Below, piece by piece: positions 27,507 to 34,748 of a stretch of DNA of 38,075 bases. Positions within the stretch are counted from its first letter, which is position 1. The number at the start of each line of letters is the position of its first letter. The notes below the pieces were generated by a model that worked only from the letters and a program-made list of their open reading frames with translations, was not told the DNA's origin and searched no databases. The DNA is taken from the NCBI GenBank assembly GCA_002839995.1, contig PGZC01000030.1:1-38075 (forward strand), read 5' to 3'. The DNA is from Gammaproteobacteria bacterium HGW-Gammaproteobacteria-4 (lineage in GTDB: Bacteria; Pseudomonadota; Gammaproteobacteria; Xanthomonadales; Xanthomonadaceae). The position numbers and the translations under genes were made by a program.

Positions 27507-27706
27507 CGGAATGCACTCCCCGGCCGGAAGCCCAGCGCTGCAAACACCTTTGCCGCCGGGCACCATCCGGTGAACGCGGATTGCAGCAGGTTCAGGCCGA
27601 CGAAAACCGTCAGCAGCAACCACCACGGCGACACGAAATGCGTCAGCAGCACGCTGACCAATATCATCACTCCGGCAAATGCCAGCACCACGCGATCGAT
27701 GTTCAT
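27503..27706 (-). CDS. YgaP-type inner-membrane protein (DUF2892)
   Basis: 67 residues. Two hydrophobic helices (about 6-26 and 33-50) and the family mark [20 protein letters not shown]. Members are often fused or adjacent to rhodaneses and linked to sulfur handling. Start supported by AGGAG 8 bp upstream. It is translationally coupled to the adaptor gene downstream and lies next to the rhodanese/repressor pair. Confidence 0.88.
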   Translation of the reverse strand: MNIDRVVLAFAGVMILVSVLLTHFVSPWWLLLTVFVGLNLLQSAFTGWCPAAKVFAALGFRPGSAFR

Positions 27707-27752
27707 GGCGAACTCCTGTTGCATTTCAGACCAACCACAGCCCGGTCTCGGC

Positions 27753-27854
27753 TCACGGCTTCAAACGCGCGCTGCCGAGCGCCTTGAGGATGTACTTCTC
27801 ATACACCGGCCCGGTAGCGCCGGTCTTGATCCAGCGCAAGAAACGCCACGCGAA
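27753..27854 (-). pseudogene. C-terminal remnant, probably sulfide:quinone oxidoreductase
   Basis: A 33-codon stretch without a start (FAWRFLRWIKTGATGPVYEKYILKALG and so on) closes with a normal stop 47 bp before the YgaP-type gene. The P-x-Y-E-K-Y-x-L-K-x-L-G pattern recalls the C-terminus of SQR-type FAD oxidoreductases, usual partners of rhodanese/BigR loci. The rest has been lost and the promoter region now abuts the scrap. Family assignment is from recall of a short motif. Confidence 0.5.
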
Positions 27855-27934
27855 TCAAAATTCATCTAAATTAGTTTTATCTTAATTACAAATCTCGTAT
27901 GATGTCAAGCATCGAATCCCGTGGAGGCCCTGCC
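27855..27934. promoter_or_regulatory. AT-rich divergent promoter and repressor site
   Basis: A strikingly AT-rich stretch with the odd palindrome CTAAATTAG (27866-27874) inside the 12-mer TCTAAATTAGTT (27865-27876). A good -10 (TATGAT, 27898-27903) serves the rhodanese gene, with the palindrome at its -35 position. On the minus strand TTGTAA and TAGATG at 17-bp spacing could serve the opposite operon. Likely the operator of the BigR-like repressor. Confidence 0.65.
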
Positions 27935-28327
27935 ATGTCCCTGACCGCCCAGCAACTGGTTGCCCAAGCCCGCGCCGCTATCACCGAAATCGACGCCGAG
28001 CGCCTGCGCACCCTGCAAGCCGCCGGCGTACCGGTGATCGATGTCCGCGAGCCCGGCGAATACGCCGCCGGCCACATTGCCGGCGCAGTCAACATTCCGC
28101 GTGGCGTTCTTGAATTCGAGGTCGATGGTCACCCGGCAGTGAACTGCCTCAAGGACGCGGCGCTGGGCCATCGCGAGCAACCGATCGTGCTGTATTGCCG
28201 CACTGGCGGGCGTTCGGCACTGGCCGCCGAAGCGCTCGATCGCCTGGGCTTCAGCGAACCACTGTCGCTGGCCGGCGGCTTCATGGGCTGGGCCGAAGCC
28301 GGCGGTGCCATCGAAGGCGCGAAATAA
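27935..28327 (+). CDS. Rhodanese-like sulfurtransferase
   Basis: 130 residues, single rhodanese domain. IDVREPGEYAAGHIAGAVNIPRG is the CH2A region. C88 is the persulfide-forming residue in the active-site loop CRTGGRS, with the length typical of sulfur-substrate enzymes. ELAGGFMGW-like ending as SLAGGFMGWAEAG. Start at 27935 has GTGGAGG 8 bp upstream; an earlier ATG at 27899 would overlap the -10 hexamer. First gene of a two-gene operon with the repressor, and probably handles sulfane sulfur from sulfide oxidation. Confidence 0.92.
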   Translation: MSLTAQQLVAQARAAITEIDAERLRTLQAAGVPVIDVREPGEYAAGHIAGAVNIPRGVLEFEVDGHPAVNCLKDAALGHREQPIVLYCRTGGRSALAAEALDRLGFSEPLSLAGGFMGWAEAGGAIEGAK

Positions 28328-28329
28328 CC

Positions 28330-28674
28330 ATGGCCGCGCGTACCCGCAAAACACCAGCAGCACAATCGCCGCGCAGCGCTGCGCAGGAGATGGCCGCCAG
28401 GGCCGACGACGCAGCCGACCTGCTCAAGGCGCTGGCCAATTCGCAGCGTCTGCGCATCCTGTGCCTGCTGCACGACGCCGAGTTGTCGGTCGGCGAACTC
28501 AACCAGCATGTCGAACTGAGCCAATCGGCGCTTTCCCAACATCTGGCGGTGCTGCGCGAAAAAGCGTTGGTGCAGACCCGGCGCGATGCGCAGACGGTCT
28601 ATTACTCGCTGGCGCCAGGCCCGGTCAGCGCGATCATCCACACCCTGCACGGCATCTATTGCGCGGATTGCTGA
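28330..28674 (+). CDS. bigR: BigR/SqrR-type persulfide-sensing ArsR repressor
   Basis: 114 residues. Winged helix with KALANSQRLRILCLL, recognition helix SQSALSQHLAVLR and wing VQTRRDAQTVYYSL. C45 and C111 are 66 residues apart, exactly the spacing of the disulfide/tetrasulfide pair in BigR (C42/C108) and SqrR (C41/C107), which release DNA on sulfane sulfur or oxidation. No metal-site CxC typical of metal ArsR sensors. Two bp after the rhodanese stop. Likely represses both divergent operons and perhaps the octaheme cytochrome operon. Confidence 0.9.
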   Translation: MAARTRKTPAAQSPRSAAQEMAARADDAADLLKALANSQRLRILCLLHDAELSVGELNQHVELSQSALSQHLAVLREKALVQTRRDAQTVYYSLAPGPVSAIIHTLHGIYCADC

Positions 28675-28686
28675 GTAATCCGATCA

Positions 28687-28789
28687 GTAGCCCGGATTAG
28701 GCGAAGCCGTAATCCGGGATCGCGATCCGACAGGCTTACCGTGGTCCCGGATTACGCCCCGGATAAGACCCGTGGCTAATCCGGGCTAC
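28687..28789. mobile_element. Palindromic MITE-like repeat
   Basis: Perfect 14-bp terminal inverted repeats GTAGCCCGGATTAG (28687) and CTAATCCGGGCTAC (28776-28789), with inner hairpins (TAATCCGGG and CCCGGATTA). No open frame. It lies just downstream of the repressor gene and may also end its transcript. 28790-28894 shows nothing further I can support. Confidence 0.75.
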
Positions 28790-28894
28790 AACACGTGCGC
28801 GGCACTCCCCGCCCTGTGCGGCGGCCGCTTGGCGGATCGCATTGGCTGCCATGCCATCCCACGCATTGGGTACCAGTGTGCCAAAAAGGCGATA

Positions 28895-29020
28895 TCAAGG
28901 CTGCTTGAACGGCCCCGTGCGGCCATGCGCCTGGTTCGAATGCACCTCGTACCAGATCGCGTTGAGGATGCCGACACTGCACGCCAGCGCCAGACCCCGA
29001 ATCCACGTGAAGTACCACAT
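28895..29020 (-). CDS. cydX: Cytochrome bd small subunit CydX
   Basis: 41 residues beginning MWYFTWIRGLALACSVGILN, the CydX signature: one transmembrane helix and the conserved W-Y-F-x-W start. CydX stabilises the heme-containing CydAB complex. The start codon overlaps the cydB stop (TGATG). With cydA missing and cydB broken, it is probably an orphan. Confidence 0.85.
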   Translation of the reverse strand: MWYFTWIRGLALACSVGILNAIWYEVHSNQAHGRTGPFKQP

Positions 29021-29457
29021 CAGTACAACTCCTCCGACTCGATGACATGTTGGCGGGTGACCTGACCGCGCATCACCCGGAACGCCCAGGTGGTGTAAGC
29101 CAGCACGATCGGCGCGATCATGGTCCACGGATAGCTGCGGTAGTTGCCGAGCCAGCCGCCGGGTTCAATGCCGACCTGCTTGTACAGCGGATTGGATGCC
29201 GCCAGCGGATCGATCGCACTGGTGATGACGTGACCATCCAGCCGCAACAACCAGACCCCGGCCACCACGAAGGCCACCGCAGTCGCGGCGGCGGCGATGC
29301 GTGCGATGCGCCGCGCCCGCGCACCGATCGGATGCTCCACGCGCATCGCGACAAAGCTCGCGCCATGCATCACCAGCATCGACAGGCTCACCGCTCCCGC
29401 CAGCAGGGCAAAGGGGCTCAGCAAGCCCAGCAGGCCGCCATCGTAACGTACCCGCAT
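29020..29457 (-). pseudogene. cydB: cydB remnant with 5' truncation and internal deletion
   Basis: 145-codon frame. It begins inside CydB (GLLSPFALLAGAVSLSMLVMHGASF, about residue 150 of an intact protein), reaches AASNPLYKQVGIEPGGWLGN, then jumps to TMIAPIVLAYTTWAFRVMRGQVT, the last CydB helix. Comparison with E. coli CydB shows about 85 residues missing at that join. No cydA precedes it; the 5' break falls at the REP cluster. A functional quinol oxidase subunit is not possible. Confidence 0.85.
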
Positions 29458-29469
29458 GTCGCCTGCCCC

Positions 29470-29569
29470 GCCTTCGATTCACCGGTCGCCCACAGGGTGG
29501 GCTCCTACAAAAAAACGGTCGCGCTCACCTGTAGGAGCCCACCCTGTGGGCGACCGGTGAATCGAAGGC
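29470..29569. repeat. REP doublet, perfect 40-bp inverted repeat
   Basis: 29470-29509 is the exact reverse complement of 29530-29569 around a 20-nt loop. Each arm contains the GTAG REP core (TGTAGGAGCCCACCCTGTGG) plus flank CGACCGGTGAATCGAAGG. The long perfect identity suggests recent formation. It lies at the cydB truncation point. Confidence 0.9.
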
Positions 29570-29671
29570 ATAGCAAGCGCAGCTTGCGCTGTCGCGCAGC
29601 GACTGACCGAGCGAAGCGAAGGCATAGCAAGCGCAGCTTGCGCTGTCGCGCAGCGACTGACCGAGCGCAGC
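29564..29671. repeat. 54-bp tandem repeat, two units
   Basis: Units 29564-29617 and 29618-29671 (beginning GAAGGCATAGCAAGCGCAGC) are almost identical. Each has an internal hairpin CAAGCGCAGCTTGCG. The first bases overlap the REP doublet's right arm. No coding function seen. Confidence 0.85.
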
Positions 29672-29798
29672 ACCCGGCGCCCATCGCTCACGATGCAACG
29701 CAGCAAATTCGCCACCAACTTGGCAGCACTGCCATCTCACAATAGAGCATTCAAGCTAATTCACGGCCAATTCCAACAATGCTGCGCCGCAAAACAAA

Positions 29799-29830
29799 TT
29801 TGACTTATGTCAAAGCATTCTAAATTAGTT
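29799..29830 (+). promoter_or_regulatory. Promoter of the octaheme cytochrome operon with FNR/DNR-like box
   Basis: TTTGACTTATGTCAAA (29799-29814) is a perfect 6+4+6 palindrome in the TTGAC-N4-GTCAA pattern of Crp/Fnr-family sites, and it includes a TTGACT -35-like hexamer. Directly after lies TCTAAATTAGTT (29819-29830), the same 12-mer as at 27865, near the expected -10. So one activator-type and one repressor-type site overlap. The region 29672-29798 shows nothing else clear. Confidence 0.6.
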
Positions 29831-29895
29831 GTTTCTACCATACAGGCGTCGGCAGTGCCGTCCATCTCCCCGAGGTGAATCCCTCGCCTGTACCG

Positions 29896-29923
29896 CCTGA
29901 TCCGACGACTTCGAATCAGGAGG
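29896..29923 (+). promoter_or_regulatory. Leader hairpin overlapping the Shine-Dalgarno
   Basis: CCTGAT (29896-29901) pairs with ATCAGG (29915-29920), with an inner CGA/TCG step. The 3' arm overlaps the first half of the strong AGGAGG (29918-29923) in front of the octaheme gene. Confidence 0.45.
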
Positions 29924-29927
29924 CATC

Positions 29928-31532
29928 ATGTCCATCGCCAAACGCACGCTGATGATCGTTGCCGCCACGACACTGATGGCGAGCATGGGCGCGGCATCCG
30001 GCACCGCGGCCGACACGCGCGGCAACGAAGGTCCGCAATCGACTGCCGATCACGGCAAATTCGCGGAATTGAACAAGGACTTCGCTTCCGGCCCGGAAGT
30101 CACCAAGGCCTGTCTGGTCTGTCACACCGAGGCCGCCAAGCAGATCCACAAGACCCAGCACTGGAACTGGGAGTTCGCCAATCCCGAAACCGGGCAACTG
30201 CTCGGCAAGCGCCACGTCATCAACAACTTCTGCACGTCGGCCGCATCGAACCTGGACGACTGCGCGAGCTGCCATATCGGTTACGGCATGAAGGACGACA
30301 CCTTCGACTTCGCATCGGAGGAGAACGTCGATTGTCTGGTCTGCCACGACAACACCGGGAAATACCGGAAACCGCTCGGCTTTGCCGGCAACGTACTGAC
30401 CGAGAAGACCGAGTACCCGCCGCACTCGGGCAAGTTCATCCGCGCCACCAACCTGCGCGAAGTCGCACAACGGGTCGGCAAGACCCGCCGCGAGAACTGC
30501 GGCGCCTGCCACTTCCATGGCGGCGGCGGCGATGGCGTCAAACACGGCGATCTCGACAGTTCGCTCGATTTCCCGGACCGCGCACTCGACGTGCACATGG
30601 ACGCCGATGGCAACGACTTCGCCTGCGCCACCTGTCACCAAACCGAAGGCCACCAGGTACCGGGCAGTCGCTACGCGCCGACCGCCATGGACCAGGGCGG
30701 CGCGCGCCTGCGCGGCAAGACCGGCGACGCCAACCCCGCAACCTGCCAGTCCTGCCACGGTCAGGCGCCGCACCAACGCGTGGCGAAGCTGAACGATCAC
30801 ACCGACACGGTTGCGTGCCAGACCTGTCATATCCCCGCGTTCGCGCGCGGCGACGTGCCGACGCGGATGGCCTGGGACTGGTCCACCGCCGGCAAGCGCG
30901 ATGCCGACGGCGAACCATTGGAAATCACTGACGACGACAGTTACGTCACTTACGCCGGCACCAAGGGCGACTTCGTACTCGGCGAAAACGTCGTCCCCGA
31001 CTACATCTGGTTCAACGGCACCGTGAAATACACCTTGATCGGCGATGAACTCGACGCGTCGCAGCAGCCGGTCTACATCAACCGCTTCCAGGGCAGCGCC
31101 GACGACGGCAAGTCGATGATCTGGCCGATCAAGACGTTCCGCGGCAAGCAGCCGTACGACCCGGTTACCAAGTCGCTGGTGGTGACCCATCTCTACGGTC
31201 ACGACGACACCGCCTACTGGACCAATCTCGATTGGCCAAAAGCGGTCGCCGCCGGTATGGCCACCACCGACCGTGCGTTCTCGGGTCAGGTCGATTTCAT
31301 CGAAACCATTTCGCAGTGGCCGATCACGCACATGGTCGCACCCAAGGAGCAGGCACTCGCCTGCAACGCATGCCACACGCGCGGCGGGCGGCTGGACAAG
31401 GTGGAAGGCATCTATATCCCGGGTCGCGATCGCAATCCGCTGCTCGATCGACTCGGCTGGCTGCTGGCAGCGATCACTCTCGCCGCGGTAACGCTGCACG
31501 GCGCGGTTCGCATCGCACGCCGCAAGCACTGA
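29928..31532 (+). CDS. Octaheme c-type cytochrome, tetrathionate reductase (OTR) family
   Basis: 534 residues. Signal peptide (cleavage near A28). Eight heme c motifs CxxCH start at residues 62, 112, 136, 191, 233, 273, 297 and 479. The C-terminus has a membrane anchor (about 508-528, LGWLLAAITLAAVTLHGAV) followed by RRKH. The count, spacing and length match the octaheme tetrathionate reductase family; purified Shewanella OTR reduces tetrathionate, nitrite and hydroxylamine in vitro, with the physiological substrate uncertain. Strong AGGAGG start site. First gene of an operon with a b-type cytochrome, a porin and a small secreted protein, so electrons would come from quinol via the next gene product. 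Confidence 0.88.
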   Translation: MSIAKRTLMIVAATTLMASMGAASGTAADTRGNEGPQSTADHGKFAELNKDFASGPEVTKACLVCHTEAAKQIHKTQHWNWEFANPETGQLLGKRHVINNFCTSAASNLDDCASCHIGYGMKDDTFDFASEENVDCLVCHDNTGKYRKPLGFAGNVLTEKTEYPPHSGKFIRATNLREVAQRVGKTRRENCGACHFHGGGGDGVKHGDLDSSLDFPDRALDVHMDADGNDFACATCHQTEGHQVPGSRYAPTAMDQGGARLRGKTGDANPATCQSCHGQAPHQRVAKLNDHTDTVACQTCHIPAFARGDVPTRMAWDWSTAGKRDADGEPLEITDDDSYVTYAGTKGDFVLGENVVPDYIWFNGTVKYTLIGDELDASQQPVYINRFQGSADDGKSMIWPIKTFRGKQPYDPVTKSLVVTHLYGHDDTAYWTNLDWPKAVAAGMATTDRAFSGQVDFIETISQWPITHMVAPKEQALACNACHTRGGRLDKVEGIYIPGRDRNPLLDRLGWLLAAITLAAVTLHGAVRIARRKH

Positions 31533-31546
31533 TCAAGGGGAACGTC

Positions 31547-32152
31547 ATGGCACGCATCTACATCTTCGAACGTTTCGAACGCTTCTGGCACTGGTCGCAG
31601 GCGCTGCTGATCATCGCCATGCTGGTCACCGGCTTCGAAATCCACGGCAGCTATCGTCTGCTCGGCTTCGAGCAGGCGCACACGGTGCATACCACCGCGG
31701 CATGGGCGCTGATCGTGCTGTGGGCATTCGCCATCTTCTGGCATTTCACCACCGGCGAATGGCGGCAATACATCCCGACCATGAGCAACGTCGGCCCGAT
31801 CGTCCGCTACTACGCCCTGGGCATCTTCCGCGGCGAGCCGCACCCGTTCCGGATCACCCGCGCACGCAAACACAACCCGATGCAGGCGCAGGCCTATCTG
31901 GCGATCAAGGCGCTGATCAATCCGCTGCTCTGGGCTTCCGGCCTCGCCTATCTGTATTACAGCGAACTGTCGGCCAATCGTTTCGGCCTGGAGCTGGCGA
32001 CCATCGCGTTGCTGCATACCGCTGGCGCGTTCCTGATGCTCGCGTTCCTGATCGCGCATCTGTACCTCATCACCACCGGCCACACCGTGTCCGCCCAGCT
32101 CAAAGCCATGATCACCGGCTGGGATGACGACGCGGACGACGACGCGCACTGA
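31547..32152 (+). CDS. Membrane cytochrome b (b561/thiosulfate reductase gamma type)
   Basis: 201 residues. Four hydrophobic helices (about 15-33, 50-67, 120-138, 150-176) with candidate heme b ligands H15, H48, H66, H157 and H171. Start MARIYIFERFERFWHW is typical of quinol-oxidising cytochrome b subunits. A highly acidic tail (DDDADDDAH). Fourteen bp after the octaheme gene, so probably the quinol dehydrogenase feeding it. Confidence 0.88.
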   Translation: MARIYIFERFERFWHWSQALLIIAMLVTGFEIHGSYRLLGFEQAHTVHTTAAWALIVLWAFAIFWHFTTGEWRQYIPTMSNVGPIVRYYALGIFRGEPHPFRITRARKHNPMQAQAYLAIKALINPLLWASGLAYLYYSELSANRFGLELATIALLHTAGAFLMLAFLIAHLYLITTGHTVSAQLKAMITGWDDDADDDAH

Positions 32153-32205
32153 TTACGCGACCGCGCGTGATTCGATTTTCCAATCGTTACCCATGGAGAA
32201 CATCG

Positions 32206-33999
32206 ATGAACAAGACGTTATCGAAAACTCTACTCGCGGCGTGCATCGCCGCGCTTCTCATGCCGCTCCAGGCGCACGCCGACGAAGCCGAACTGCTGAG
32301 CAAGATCGAGGCATTGGCCAAAGAACTGGCTGAGCTCAAAAGCCAGGTCGAGGCGGGAAAAACCCGTAACGACGCCAACGTCAGGGCGACCGAGGCATTG
32401 CAGAAGAAGATCAGCAAGGTCGAGGACAAGTCGCTCGCCAAATGGCTGGATCTTGGCGGCGACTACCAGTTCCGGGTAGACGATCTCAAGGGCGAGACGC
32501 GCACCTTCACCGACGTCAAGTCCACGTTCGACAACACCCAGCAGGCGCTGCAGGCCGACTTTTTCGCCAATCCGTCCACCGAGCCGGGCTCATCCACGTT
32601 CTTCGGCGGCATGGGCCTGTCCACTGCCGGCGCCCTGAGCGCGCTGATGCAGTTCTCGCAGAACATGGCGGCGGTCGAAAACTACGACCAGGCCAACGCC
32701 TTCGTATCCAACCCGATGAACGCCGGCCTGATGCAGGGCATCGGCGGATTCGCCGCCACCGTGCCCTCATTCAAGCCGAAGAACTCGACGCTTTACACCA
32801 ACCGTTTCGGCCTCGACATGCACATCAAGGCGACGCAGAACGTGGTGATCACCACCCGCCTGCTGATGTACAAGACGTTCGGCGCCAACGACGCCAACGC
32901 CGTGACCAATGCCGGAGCCGCACCGTTCTTCGCCGATCGCGTCGGCGTATTCGATGGCACGCTCGGACACATCCCATCGAGCGGCTTCATCAACGTCGAT
33001 CAAGCCTACGCGACTTGGAGCAACATCGCCGGGCAGGACCTCTGGTTCTCGGTCGGCCGTCGCCCCTCGTCCGACGGTGTGCCGCGCAACCTCAAGCAGA
33101 ATACCGGGCGTCCGGGCAACGGCGGCACACCCTCATTGCTGGTCGATTACGCCTTCGATGGCATGTCGCTCGGTTATGCGCCGGATGTCGAAATCCTGCC
33201 GGGCGCCTACTTCAAGCTCTGCTATGGCCGCGGATTCGAAGCCGGCTTCCGTACCCAGCCCAACAACTCGCCGCAGGACACCGACATGTTCGGCGTCCAG
33301 TTCGTCCCGATCGACACCGACCCGCTGCGCATCTGGACGCAATGGAACCGCGGCTTCAACATTTTCGATGCGCCGGTGATGCGCGACACCTTTTTCGGCG
33401 ACACCATGCCGCAAACCAACCTGGGCGACATCGAGTGGTGGGGCGCGGGCGCCATCGGCATCTTCGAGGGCGTGGGCAGCGGCGATCTCAACTACTTCGC
33501 CGAAGTCGGCCGCAGCATTACCCATCCGAACGACAACGTTTCCGCACAATTCGGCTTCCAGGGTCTGTTGACCGGTGGTTTCTTCAATCCCGAAGCACCC
33601 AGCAGCAAGACCGGCACCGCATATTCGCTCGGCTTTCGTTATGACTTCGACGGCGATCAGGCGGTAAGGCCGAAGTTCGGCTTCGAATACAACCACGGTT
33701 CCAGGAACTGGATCACCTTCGCGCCGGCAGCCGCCGACATCTGGACCTCCAAGGTCGGCACCCGCGGCAATGTCTATGACGCCTACCTGATTCTGGAACT
33801 GAACAAGAAGGCGATCGCGTCGCACGATGCCAAGGCGTTCTTCCGGCTGGGCGCGCAGTACTACGACTTCCAGTACACCGGCAGCAACAACTGGGTCGGC
33901 GCCCCGGTCAAGCTCTCCGACGTCAATGGGCAACTGATGACCACCGCGCCGCTCGATCACGCCTACGACCTCTATGCCACGTTCGAGGTCATCTTCTGA
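32206..33999 (+). CDS. DUF3373-like outer-membrane porin
   Basis: 597 residues. Signal peptide to AHA-D27, then a short coiled-coil region (EAELLSKIEALAKELAELKSQVEA, about 28-75), then many alternating beta-strand segments ending in F (…LYATFEVIF), a C-terminal beta-signal for BAM insertion. The layout fits DUF3373-family predicted porins, which I know mainly from multiheme cytochrome gene clusters in metal reducers. Start has GGAG 9 bp upstream. It could let the substrate reach the cytochrome or form part of an outer-membrane conduit. Confidence 0.78.
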   Translation: MNKTLSKTLLAACIAALLMPLQAHADEAELLSKIEALAKELAELKSQVEAGKTRNDANVRATEALQKKISKVEDKSLAKWLDLGGDYQFRVDDLKGETRTFTDVKSTFDNTQQALQADFFANPSTEPGSSTFFGGMGLSTAGALSALMQFSQNMAAVENYDQANAFVSNPMNAGLMQGIGGFAATVPSFKPKNSTLYTNRFGLDMHIKATQNVVITTRLLMYKTFGANDANAVTNAGAAPFFADRVGVFDGTLGHIPSSGFINVDQAYATWSNIAGQDLWFSVGRRPSSDGVPRNLKQNTGRPGNGGTPSLLVDYAFDGMSLGYAPDVEILPGAYFKLCYGRGFEAGFRTQPNNSPQDTDMFGVQFVPIDTDPLRIWTQWNRGFNIFDAPVMRDTFFGDTMPQTNLGDIEWWGAGAIGIFEGVGSGDLNYFAEVGRSITHPNDNVSAQFGFQGLLTGGFFNPEAPSSKTGTAYSLGFRYDFDGDQAVRPKFGFEYNHGSRNWITFAPAAADIWTSKVGTRGNVYDAYLILELNKKAIASHDAKAFFRLGAQYYDFQYTGSNNWVGAPVKLSDVNGQLMTTAPLDHAYDLYATFEVIF

Positions 34000-34049
34000 T
34001 CGAACCGCAATCCCATCCACCCGCTATTCACGCTCACAAGGAGTACGCC

Positions 34050-34373
34050 ATGAACACCCGACTCACCCGCATGATCCTCGCAACCGCCCTGACATTTGCC
34101 GCCATCGCCGGTTCGCCCGCCACACTGGCCGCCGAGGTCAAGATGGTCGGCACCATCACCGAAATCCAGATGGCCGCCGACGGCAATTCCGCGATCGCGA
34201 TCCTGGAGCACAACAAGACCGGCGAGTCCATCGCCATCACCGTTACCGATGAACTCACGCTCGACAAGTTCAAGGACGAGCGCATCGTCGAGGGCGACGA
34301 AATCCGCGCCAAGTACGACAACGCAGGTGGCAGCAACAAGAGCCTGACGTTCAAGAAGACCGCCGGTTGCTGA
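34050..34373 (+). CDS. Small secreted protein of the cytochrome operon
   Basis: 107 residues. Signal peptide (cleavage around LAA-E28). The mature 79 residues look like a small beta-barrel (VKMVGTITEIQMAADGNSAIAILEHN, then GDEIRAKYDNAGG), OB-like in pattern and related in style to DUF5666 domains. It ends with a single Cys. Strong AAGGAG site, 50 bp after the porin. Role unknown; its position suggests a periplasmic accessory of the octaheme system. Confidence 0.78.
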   Translation: MNTRLTRMILATALTFAAIAGSPATLAAEVKMVGTITEIQMAADGNSAIAILEHNKTGESIAITVTDELTLDKFKDERIVEGDEIRAKYDNAGGSNKSLTFKKTAGC

Positions 34374-34399
34374 ATCGTCCACGGCTCGCCTGGCCGCGA

Positions 34400-34428
34400 C
34401 GGGGCTCCGCGAGGGGCCCCGCTTCTTG
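34400..34428 (+). terminator. Probable terminator of the cytochrome operon
   Basis: GGGGCTCC pairs with GGGGCCCC (one G-T) across GCGA, followed by GCTTCTTG. A strong GC stem but weak T-run. Confidence 0.45.
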
Positions 34429-34553
34429 TACCAACGGCGCTGACGCTCGCTCGCTGCGCGAACTAGGCCATGCACGGATGTGCAAGCGCCGCGAGTGCAT
34501 GAGAGCGGGGGTTTTCGCTACGCGCACCGCCCGCCTACTCATCACATCCCGGA

Positions 34554-34672
34554 ATTGCGAGGAGCGCGAGGGTCGTAAGGCCCGTGGCGATCCATGCTGC
34601 GCCCTGGCGCAAACCGACCACTTCGCCACAACGCCGTGATCGGCTCATGGATTGCTTCACTGCGTTCGCAAT
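34554..34672. mobile_element. Dispersed palindromic repeat (ATTGCGA...TCGCAAT class)
   Basis: Outer arms ATTGCGA (34554-34560) and TCGCAAT (34666-34672), inner arms ATCCATG (34590-34596) and CATGGAT (34646-34652). The arm GGATTGCTTCACTGCGTTCG is a form widely met in proteobacterial intergenic repeats. It accounts for most of the gene-free stretch 34374-34748; the rest of that stretch shows no gene. Confidence 0.75.
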
Positions 34673-34748
34673 GACAGTTGGGGGGATATCGCGAACCGAC
34701 TGTTCCGGTGCGACTGGAACGGCACACGGACTTTGAACCCAACGAGGC

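Noticed and set aside
27899-27934. Upstream ATG at 27899 as rhodanese start
   Set aside because: It overlaps the -10 hexamer TATGAT and has no ribosome site, whereas 27935 has GTGGAGG at good spacing.
29479-29740. Minus-strand frames reading SLRDSASCACYAF twice
   Set aside because: They are translations of the 54-bp tandem repeat and REP arms, not genes.
29916-31529. 537-codon minus-strand open frame opposite the octaheme cytochrome
   Set aside because: The plus frame carries eight CxxCH motifs and a signal peptide; the minus frame is its shadow.
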